A DNA stretch of 10,949 nt, taken from Caldifarciminota bacterium. Lineage in GTDB: Bacteria > Hydrothermota > Hydrothermia > LBFQ01 > DSFT01. Where the stretch lies: the NCBI GenBank assembly GCA_015494735.1, contig WGAQ01000078.1, positions 1 through 10,949 on the forward strand, read 5' to 3'. A program made the position numbers and the translations under genes. Every line of letters starts with the position of its first letter. The stretch's first letter is position 1. The notes beneath the pieces are model-generated. The model searched no databases. It was not told the origin of the DNA and was given only the letters and a program-made list of their open reading frames with translations. Positions 5,670 to 10,949 of the stretch are shown here, piece by piece.

Positions 5670-7273
5670 TGGAGTTATTTTTGCTCGTTTACTGGAAGGA
5701 GATTACGCCATCCCTGAAAGGGCCCAAGGTGGTGATAGATGGTAAGCCCTATGTTCAACTCTCTGCGGGGGATACCTTCCGCATTCGGTTCCGGGGAGAA
5801 AGGAGTACCCGGTGGATTGTGAGAGCTCAGGGAAACGGCAGAATCGTGGTTTTGAAGGATGGTCGCCGGTATGCTTCGAGGAAGTTGAAGAAGGGGAAGA
5901 ACGTGATTCGTTTTCACTTCCTGCGGGGCAGATACGATATAGTAAGCACCGTGGATGCCACAGCCAGGGTTTACGTCTGGAAGAAGAGGAAGTGGCAGCC
6001 CCTTCAACTCCTGGGCGGGGGCTATCCGATTATCCTTCAGAAGGGGGACAGAAGATACACCTACTATCTGGTGGATAATTCCAGAACTGCCCGCGTCAGG
6101 TCGAGGGGACCGGCCCGTCTCTACATATACTATCGTGCTTTCCTGAAGTCGGGGAAGAAGAAGACCTCCGTCGAAATAGTGGTGAAGAGGGATGGTAAGG
6201 TGGTGATAAAGGAGAGGAAAGTTCTGAGGGCATCCGGTAAGTACACCTTCTTCGATGGAAAGAGGACCATAAGGGCATCCAGACCCCTCATTCTGAAGAT
6301 AGACATACCGGAGGGGGTTCACGAATTCGAAATACAGGTGAAGGGAAGCAGGGGAGCGATAAAGGTTTACAGGGAGATGCTCAAGAAGAAGCGGAGCAGA
6401 AGGGCTGGAAGAATCGATTTCATGTTCGGCATGTACAGGACCACCAACGCATACAGGTATTCCCAGCCTGCCATAGACACCTTCTACCTGGGGCTGAAGA
6501 CCTACAGGTATCCGAATGTGAAAAGCATATACGATGATGTGATAACCGCCAGACTCGGAGGAAGATGGTCTTTCGGAAGATTCCATGCGGGAGCCTCCGC
6601 GACTGTCAATAAGTACATAAGGAATGGCCAGCTGGACAGGTGGTCCTTTGCTCTGTATGGCGGTTATTCTCCATTCGAGGTGAGGGTGGGATATATACCC
6701 CGCAGACCCGTCAGGCCCACCTACGTGGCTCCTCTAACGTATGAACTTCTGTGGTTCTCCTATGCGTACGGAAAACTGGCATACTCTTCCCGATTCCTTA
6801 AATCCTCTTTCACCTACGGGAAGATGGACTTTGGTGCCCCATTCGACAACTACGATGCCAATCTCTACAGATTCGAGGCCACTTTCAGGGCAATTCCCGT
6901 ATTCAGACCCACCCTGCAACTGGCGTATATAAAGGCCATAAATCCCGACCCGGCTCTGCAGAGGGACTGGAGCAATTACTATATTGGAGGGGGTCTGGAT
7001 CTCAGGAAAGGGGGACTGGACATGGGTTTCCTGGTCAGGCGCAGGGTCTATACCACGTCCAATACGCTGGATACCCATTACCAGAGGGTGGACATGGAGG
7101 GGAAATTCGACCTGTCCTACAGGTTCCATCTGAACAGGTGGCTATATGTGAAGGCTGGATATACTTACTCCTTCCGCAATTCCACAGTCCCCCAGAGTCA
7201 GCTGGTGGATGTCCTGAAGGACTACAGCGAGCACGTGTTTTCTCTCAGACTCTTCAGCAGATTCAGGATATAA
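5666..7273 (+). CDS. Predicted outer-membrane beta-barrel protein with cationic N-terminal domain, pgs operon member
   Basis: 535 residues; no named family recognised. Residues 1 to about 250 are predicted beta-rich and extremely basic: by hand count 64 Lys/Arg against 19 Asp/Glu, with clusters SRKLKKGK (71-78), VWKKRKW (104-110), KSGKKK (161-166) and KKKRSRR (240-246). From about 251 to the end the protein shows short alternating polar/hydrophobic strands rich in Tyr, Phe and Gly. It ends in HVFSLRLFSRFRI, typical of the closing strand of an outer-membrane barrel. Co-translation with pgsB, pgsC and pgsW (ATGA overlap, SD AAAGGAGG at 5651-5658) suggests it binds or exports the anionic poly-gamma-glutamate at the outer membrane. 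Oddity: the N-terminus (MMELFLLVYWKE) is a very short hydrophobic stretch with no basic start and no clear signal-peptidase site, and an in-frame stop at 5648-5650 rules out an upstream start. Confidence 0.8.
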   Translation: MMELFLLVYWKEITPSLKGPKVVIDGKPYVQLSAGDTFRIRFRGERSTRWIVRAQGNGRIVVLKDGRRYASRKLKKGKNVIRFHFLRGRYDIVSTVDATARVYVWKKRKWQPLQLLGGGYPIILQKGDRRYTYYLVDNSRTARVRSRGPARLYIYYRAFLKSGKKKTSVEIVVKRDGKVVIKERKVLRASGKYTFFDGKRTIRASRPLILKIDIPEGVHEFEIQVKGSRGAIKVYREMLKKKRSRRAGRIDFMFGMYRTTNAYRYSQPAIDTFYLGLKTYRYPNVKSIYDDVITARLGGRWSFGRFHAGASATVNKYIRNGQLDRWSFALYGGYSPFEVRVGYIPRRPVRPTYVAPLTYELLWFSYAYGKLAYSSRFLKSSFTYGKMDFGAPFDNYDANLYRFEATFRAIPVFRPTLQLAYIKAINPDPALQRDWSNYYIGGGLDLRKGGLDMGFLVRRRVYTTSNTLDTHYQRVDMEGKFDLSYRFHLNRWLYVKAGYTYSFRNSTVPQSQLVDVLKDYSEHVFSLRLFSRFRI

Positions 7274-7275
7274 AG

Positions 7276-7293
7276 GGGGAGGGAATCCTCCCC
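7276..7293. terminator. Compact hairpin between convergent barrel and metG genes
   Basis: GGGGAGG (7276-7282), loop GAAT, CCTCCCC (7287-7293): a perfect 7-bp stem two bases after the barrel gene stop (7271-7273), ending just before the metG stop (7297-7295, minus strand). As at 2074-2090, there is no U-tract on either strand and the sequence ATCA follows on the plus strand. Confidence 0.55.
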
Positions 7294-7294
7294 A

Positions 7295-9316
7295 TCATTT
7301 GATTCTCTCTCCGGGCTTTGCATTCCACTTTTCCGTGGTCAGGAGTATGGGCTCCTCTCCCGCTGCAAGGAGCATCCCCTGACTCTCGTATCCCATCAAT
7401 TTGCGGGGCTGGAGATTGGCCACTATGACTATATTCTTCCCGATGAGGTCCTCCGGGTCGTAATACTGGGCTATTCCGGCCACTATCTGCCTCTCCTCAT
7501 CTCCCAGGTCCACTATCAAACGGAGCAACTTCTTGGATTTGGGTATGCGCTCCGCATGTTTGACGCGGGCAACCCTCAGGTCCACCTTCATGAATTCATC
7601 GTAAGTTATGTACTGCTTCTCTTCCTTCTTCTCCTCCACCTCTGGACCTCCCGATGCTCTTTTCTTCAAAAGTTCCACCAGTTCCTCTATCTGATGGTCC
7701 TCGATCTTCCTGTAGAGGGGGCCTGTGTTCTCCACCCTTCTCCCCGCCAGCGCCCCGTCTATTTCCTTGGCTTTGTCCCATTCCACCTCATCTATTCCCA
7801 TGGCGGAGAGTACCTTCCTGGTGGAGAATGGAACGTAGGGCTCGAAGCCTATGGTGATACTCCTGAGCATATTGACCATCAGGAAGAGCTCCCTTTCGGC
7901 TTCCTCCGGATTCTCCTTTATGAGGGCCCACGGCTTGATTCTGTCTATATAGGCGTTGATGTATTCCGCTCCCGAAATCAGCGTGTACAGGGCTTTCCTA
8001 AATTCGAAGTTCTCGATGGCATTTTCGGTCTCCTCTATGATTTTCACCAGATGGTCGAATGCCTCCTTCTGGCGGGGAGTTAAATCGCTCCTCTCCGGAA
8101 TCCTCCCATCGAAGAACCTGTTTATGAATCCGAAGATTCTGCTCACCAGATTTCCGTACTTGTTTATGAGTTCCTTGTTGACCCTGTCCCTGAATTCGTA
8201 CGGGTCGAAATCGGAGTCCTTATTCTCCGGGAGGATGTAGGCTATCCCGAATCGGATGTAATCGGCAGGGAACCTCTCCAGCAGTTCATCCACCCAGAAT
8301 GCCCATCCCCTGCTGGTGGAGAGTTTTTCTCCCATCAGGTTCAGGAATTCGTTGGCGGGAATCTCATCGGGGAGGACGTATTCCCCGTGGGCCATCAACA
8401 TGGCCGGCCATACGACCGCATGGAAGACTATGTTGTCCTTTCCTATGAAGTGTATGAGACGGGTGTCATCCCTCTTCCAGAATTCCTCCCACCTTTCGGG
8501 ATTCCACTCCTTGGTGGATGATATGTATCCTATGGGAGCATCGAACCATACGTACAGGACCTTGCCCTTCGCCTCCTCCAGAGGAACGGGAACTCCCCAG
8601 TCCAGGTCCCGGGTAATGGCTCTGGGTTTGAGGCCTTCCTTTACCCATCCCAGAGCGAATTTAACCACGTTGGGCTTCCACTTTTTGCTCTTGCTCTCCA
8701 GCCACTCCTTCAGTCTGTCCTGCAGTTTGTTGAGGAGGAAGAAGTAGTGGAAACTGTTCCTCAACTCCGGAGTTGCTCCACAGATGGCGCATCTGGGATT
8801 GATGAGGTCGGTGGGCTCCAGCCATCTGCCGCACTTTTCGCACTGGTCGCCCCTCGCCTTCTCGTATCCGCAGTACGGACAGGTTCCCACCACGTACCTG
8901 TCGGGGAGGAACATCCTGTCGTTGGGGCAGTAGAACTGCTGAACCTCCCTCTTCTCGATGTAGCCTTCGTTGTAGAGTTTGAGGAAGAACTGCTGGGACA
9001 GTTCATAGTGGACGGGACGGGTGGTCCGGGAGAAGTTGTCGAAGTAAATTCCCAGATTTTCGAAGGATTTCTTGATATTTTCGTGGTAATAATCCACCAG
9101 TTCCCTGGGGGTTTTCCCCTCCTTGCGGGCGGCTATGGTGATGGCCACACCGTGCTCGTCGGTCCCGCAGATGTGAATCACATCCCTCTTCTTCGCCCGC
9201 TGGAATCGGGTGTATATGTCAGCGGGCAGATATGCCCCCGCTATGTGTCCTATGTGAAGGGGGCCATTTGCATAGGGAAGAGCGCTCGTTACGAGCAATC
9301 TCCTGAACCTGCTCAA
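7295..9316 (-). CDS. metG: Methionyl-tRNA synthetase with C-terminal tRNA-binding domain
   Basis: Class I synthetase that charges initiator and elongator tRNA(Met). Its 673 residues run in family order: Rossmann fold with PYANGPLHIGH (HIGH at 21-24), and a zinc-knuckle insert with C146/C149/C159/C162 plus a second set C130/C176/C179 with a possible Asn/Asp ligand at 132-133. Then come the KMSKS-type loop as KLSTS (331-335), the anticodon-binding helical bundle (about 380-540) and a charged linker (about 553-568). The C-terminal OB-fold tRNA-binding domain, Trbp111-like, spans about 570-673 (VDLRVARVKHAERIPKSKKL). The two-knuckle form is shared by archaeal and several bacterial MetRS. The start is TTG at 9316, not ATG: no in-frame ATG lies before the HIGH motif, and GAGGAGGAGG at 9330-9321 is a strong SD. 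TTG overlaps the stop of the upstream acidic-protein gene as TTGA, so translation is coupled. Confidence 0.97.
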   Translation of the reverse strand: MSRFRRLLVTSALPYANGPLHIGHIAGAYLPADIYTRFQRAKKRDVIHICGTDEHGVAITIAARKEGKTPRELVDYYHENIKKSFENLGIYFDNFSRTTRPVHYELSQQFFLKLYNEGYIEKREVQQFYCPNDRMFLPDRYVVGTCPYCGYEKARGDQCEKCGRWLEPTDLINPRCAICGATPELRNSFHYFFLLNKLQDRLKEWLESKSKKWKPNVVKFALGWVKEGLKPRAITRDLDWGVPVPLEEAKGKVLYVWFDAPIGYISSTKEWNPERWEEFWKRDDTRLIHFIGKDNIVFHAVVWPAMLMAHGEYVLPDEIPANEFLNLMGEKLSTSRGWAFWVDELLERFPADYIRFGIAYILPENKDSDFDPYEFRDRVNKELINKYGNLVSRIFGFINRFFDGRIPERSDLTPRQKEAFDHLVKIIEETENAIENFEFRKALYTLISGAEYINAYIDRIKPWALIKENPEEAERELFLMVNMLRSITIGFEPYVPFSTRKVLSAMGIDEVEWDKAKEIDGALAGRRVENTGPLYRKIEDHQIEELVELLKKRASGGPEVEEKKEEKQYITYDEFMKVDLRVARVKHAERIPKSKKLLRLIVDLGDEERQIVAGIAQYYDPEDLIGKNIVIVANLQPRKLMGYESQGMLLAAGEEPILLTTEKWNAKPGERIK

Positions 9317-9711
9317 TATTCCTCCTCCTCGTCTCCGTAATAATCGTCATCTATGTAATCGTACTGGTCTGCCTCTTCCCTGAGACGCAGGATTTCGTCC
9401 TCCATCCTGGTGAGGAGGTCGCCGGCCCTTCTGAATTCCTCCTCCACGTCTATGGTGGTGAGTTCCCCCGCGAGAGCCTGCTTCACTATCTGCCTGATGT
9501 GGCGGCGCATGTTGCGGACCTCTTCCTTCAGGGAATCTATGGAAACCTGCTCATCTTCGAAGTATGCATCGAAATCCTCTTCTCCCGATTCCTCTTCCAG
9601 GATTACGCTCAGACTATCCAGTTCTTCCAGGATTTCCGCAAACTTGGTTTCCCAGTCCTCCACGTATCCGGTTATGCTCTGCCAGAGCTCCAGGAGTTTG
9701 TCCTCATTCAT
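9313..9711 (-). CDS. Small acidic coiled-coil protein of unknown function, cotranscribed with metG
   Basis: 132 residues, no family recognised. The protein is predicted mostly alpha-helical: a helix at about 3-40 (LLELWQSITGYVEDWETKFA...), an acidic linker (ESGEEDFDAYFEDEQ, about 41-55), then a long amphipathic helix or coiled coil (about 56-112) with alternating Arg and Glu. It finishes with a disordered tail YDYIDDDYYGDEEEEY. No signal peptide or membrane helix is present, so it is probably cytoplasmic. The start is taken at ATG 9711 because GGAGGGG at 9725-9719 is a good SD 9 nt upstream; an in-frame start further upstream at 9777 would overlap the divergent dodecin gene and is rejected. 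Its stop overlaps the metG TTG start. The linkage suggests co-expression with MetRS but does not reveal a function. Confidence 0.82.
   Translation of the reverse strand: MNEDKLLELWQSITGYVEDWETKFAEILEELDSLSVILEEESGEEDFDAYFEDEQVSIDSLKEEVRNMRRHIRQIVKQALAGELTTIDVEEEFRRAGDLLTRMEDEILRLREEADQYDYIDDDYYGDEEEEY
9321..9330 (-). promoter_or_regulatory. Shine-Dalgarno of metG deciding a TTG start
   Basis: On the minus strand GAGGAGGAGG (9330-9321) precedes TTG (9316-9314), with 4 or 7 nt spacing depending on which GGAGG is used. The same bases encode the terminal Glu run of the upstream acidic protein. Confidence 0.75.
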
Positions 9712-9743
9712 TATAACACCCCTCCGGTTAATTTTGGTGTGAA

Positions 9744-9749
9744 ATTTTA
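9744..9749 (-). promoter_or_regulatory. -10 element (TAAAAT) of the acidic protein-metG operon
   Basis: Minus-strand TAAAAT at 9749-9744 would start transcription near 9737, giving a leader of about 26 nt that contains the GGAGGGG SD. Unlike the other TAAAAT promoters in the window, this one is paired with an SD-led gene. Its expected -35 position coincides with the -10 of the divergent dodecin promoter. Confidence 0.4.
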
Positions 9750-9763
9750 AAGTTAGGGACCTG

Positions 9764-9769
9764 TATAAT
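9764..9769 (+). promoter_or_regulatory. -10 element (TATAAT) of the dodecin gene, predicted leaderless start
   Basis: A perfect TATAAT at 9764-9769 is followed by TTGAGC (6 nt) and ATG at 9776, so transcription would begin on the start codon. No SD is present. The -35 region (about 9741-9746, gaaatt) is poor. Confidence 0.6.
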
Positions 9770-9775
9770 TTGAGC

Positions 9776-9976
9776 ATGAAAGTTTACAAGAAGATAACGC
9801 TGGTGGGAACGAGCGAAAACAGTATGGAAGAGGCTATAAAAAACGCCATCGCGAAGGCTTCGGAGACCCTGAGGGGCCTCTCCTGGTTCGAGGTGAAGGA
9901 GGTCCGGGGCAGGATAGAAGGGGGGAAGGTGAAGGAGTTTCAGGTGGTGCTGGAGGTGGGATTCGAGGTGGAGTAG
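9776..9976 (+). CDS. Dodecin family flavin-binding protein
   Basis: 66 residues from ATG 9776 (TTG at 9770 would add two). Dodecins assemble into hollow dodecamers that store or buffer flavins (FMN, riboflavin), and in some bacteria also bind CoA. The sequence has the whole-family pattern: MKVYKKITLVGTSENSMEEA (beta-1 and the start of the helix), helix through about residue 32, then LRGLSWFEVKEVRGRI, whose Trp is the flavin-stacking residue, then KVKEFQVVLEVGFEVE (final strands). It closely resembles the Thermus thermophilus dodecin as I recall that sequence. I choose ATG 9776 because the TATAAT 6 nt upstream leaves no room for a leader; TTG 9770 would lie before the predicted transcript start. 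It is followed 18 nt later by alr, and is divergent from the acidic protein-metG operon. Confidence 0.95.
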   Translation: MKVYKKITLVGTSENSMEEAIKNAIAKASETLRGLSWFEVKEVRGRIEGGKVKEFQVVLEVGFEVE

Positions 9977-9978
9977 TG

Positions 9979-9984
9979 TAAAAT
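9979..9984 (+). promoter_or_regulatory. Possible -10 element (TAAAAT) of alr in the 18-nt gap after dodecin
   Basis: TAAAAT at 9979-9984 begins 2 nt after the dodecin stop and 10 nt before the alr ATG (9995). Start near 9991 would give a 4-nt leader. The gap contains no SD, so alr either has its own near-leaderless transcript or is poorly translated from the dodecin mRNA. Confidence 0.4.
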
Positions 9985-9994
9985 TTGCCCCTCG

Positions 9995-10949
9995 ATGCCG
10001 CAGAGATCCTTCGTGTCCATAAATCTGGATGCCGTTCTTCACAATGTGAGGACCATCGTGGCCCATACGGGCCGTCCCCTCATCGCCGTCGTAAAGGCCG
10101 ATGCTTACGGCCATGGCCTCGGCATGGTGTCCCGTCATATTTCCGGCAGCGTTCTGATGCTGGCCGTGGCCACATTGGAGGAGGCCATGGAGGTGGAGTC
10201 CGGACGGGTTCTCATATTCCAGCCCCTCTTTTCCCCCGATGAGGTGGAGGAATCCTCTATCAGGGGTTTTGCCTTCAATCTGTCCTCCTTCGAACAGCTG
10301 GACGTAATCCGGAAACTGGGCAGAAAGGTGCGGGTCCACATAGAGGTGGATACCGGAATGGGCAGAACGGGTGTATGGTACGAGGAATTCCCCCGACTAT
10401 ACAGGGAGACCCGGGCCCTTTCGGAGGAAGGCCTTCTGGAGGTGGAGGGGGTCTTCACCCATTTCTCCAGTGCCGATGTGCTGGAAGATGATTTCACCGG
10501 GGTTCAGGCGGAGCGCTTCGAGAATGCCCTCAGGAGGGCCGGGGTCGAGGGTGTCCTGATTCATGCCGCCAACACTTCCGCCACCCTGCGTTATCCATCC
10601 GTGTATTACGATGCTGTCAGGGTGGGGATAGGGATGTATGGGGTGGTTCCCTCCGGTTTTCTGAGGAACAGGCTGGACCTCAGACCGGCCATGAGTTTCA
10701 GGACACGGGTGGTTCAGAAGAGGATTCTCAGGAAGGGGGAGGGTACTGGATACGGAAGGACCTTCGTGGCGGACAGGGATATGGAGGTGGCGGTGGTGGG
10801 CGTTGGGTATGCGGACGGTTATCCGTGGGAAGGCTCCAATCTCCTTCAGGTGTATGCCGGTGGAAGATACAGGAGGGTCCTGGGAAGGGTATCGATGGAC
10901 CTCATGGTGGTGGAGGGGGATGGTTTGAGGGTAGGGGATGAGGTGGAAC
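9995..10949 (+). CDS. alr: Alanine racemase, 3' end missing (window edge)
   Basis: PLP-dependent fold-type III enzyme that interconverts L- and D-alanine, supplying D-Ala for peptidoglycan. 318 codons are in the window; the family is usually about 360-390, so some 50-70 residues are missing. Visible hallmarks are SINLDAVLHNVR at the N-terminus, PLIAVVKADAYGHG with Lys34 as the PLP Schiff-base lysine, EVDTGMGRTGV (118-127), VRVGIGMYG (208-216), and GYGRTF with Tyr253 as the second catalytic base. Also present are VGYADGYP (270-277) and GRVSMDLMVVE (297-307). All are intact, so an active enzyme is expected. The ATG at 9995 gives the standard N-terminus; no SD precedes it. It lies 18 nt after dodecin on the same strand. 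No D-glutamate-producing racemase (MurI) is seen, so a direct link to poly-gamma-glutamate is not supported. Confidence 0.97.
   Translation, partial: MPQRSFVSINLDAVLHNVRTIVAHTGRPLIAVVKADAYGHGLGMVSRHISGSVLMLAVATLEEAMEVESGRVLIFQPLFSPDEVEESSIRGFAFNLSSFEQLDVIRKLGRKVRVHIEVDTGMGRTGVWYEEFPRLYRETRALSEEGLLEVEGVFTHFSSADVLEDDFTGVQAERFENALRRAGVEGVLIHAANTSATLRYPSVYYDAVRVGIGMYGVVPSGFLRNRLDLRPAMSFRTRVVQKRILRKGEGTGYGRTFVADRDMEVAVVGVGYADGYPWEGSNLLQVYAGGRYRRVLGRVSMDLMVVEGDGLRVGDEVE

Noticed and set aside
9995..10949. Alanine racemase as part of the poly-gamma-glutamate pathway (D-amino acid supply)
   Set aside because: The motifs are those of a normal alr; the polymer needs glutamate, and the gene is separated from the pgs operon by the oppositely oriented metG unit.

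Overview
The window looks like a piece of a bacterial chromosome, probably from an uncultivated, possibly thermophilic diderm (Gram-negative-type) lineage. Bacterial markers are EF-P, a bacterial-type seryl-tRNA synthetase and alanine racemase. A diderm is suggested by a predicted outer-membrane beta-barrel protein in the middle of the window. Heavy AGG/AGA/ATA codon use, purine-rich coding strands and Glu/Lys/Arg-rich proteins hint at thermophily. The two-zinc-knuckle MetRS is the type shared by archaea and several bacterial phyla. I cannot assign a phylum from sequence alone. No insertion sequence, prophage, CRISPR array, rRNA or tRNA was seen.

Layout. (1) 1-112, minus strand: the first 37 codons of an M16-type zinc peptidase, divergent from serS. 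(2) 359-2073, plus strand: serS, then a small biotinyl (EAMKM) carrier protein overlapping it by 4 nt. (3) 2092-2652, minus strand: efp, convergent with the carrier gene across a compact hairpin. (4) 2933-7273, plus strand: a four-gene poly-gamma-glutamate operon, pgsB-pgsC-pgsW plus a very basic 535-residue predicted beta-barrel protein. Every junction is an ATGA overlap, and the operon is driven by the only near-consensus -35/-10 promoter in the window. (5) 7295-9711, minus strand: a small acidic coiled-coil protein of unknown function followed by metG, which starts at TTG inside a TTGA overlap. (6) 9776-10949, plus strand: a dodecin, then an alanine racemase cut by the window edge.

The most interesting part is the pgs locus. 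PgsB and PgsC are the cytoplasmic and membrane amide-ligase core known from Bacillus capsule synthesis. PgsW is the membrane-anchored partner usual outside Firmicutes. The usual PgsA/CapA, PgsE and CapD partners are absent here. In their place sits a protein with an extremely cationic N-terminal half (hand count 64 Lys/Arg against 19 Asp/Glu in residues 1-250) followed by a predicted outer-membrane barrel. That suggests a route or anchor for an anionic polymer across a second membrane.

A second theme is gene expression. Five promoter-proximal genes (M16 peptidase, serS, efp, dodecin, alr) have no Shine-Dalgarno sequence and carry TAAAAT or TATAAT 6-10 nt before the ATG, so their mRNAs should be leaderless or nearly so. 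Downstream genes in the operons instead have strong SDs written into the C-terminal Glu codons of the preceding gene. Both convergent junctions share the same compact G-rich/C-rich hairpin without a U-tract.
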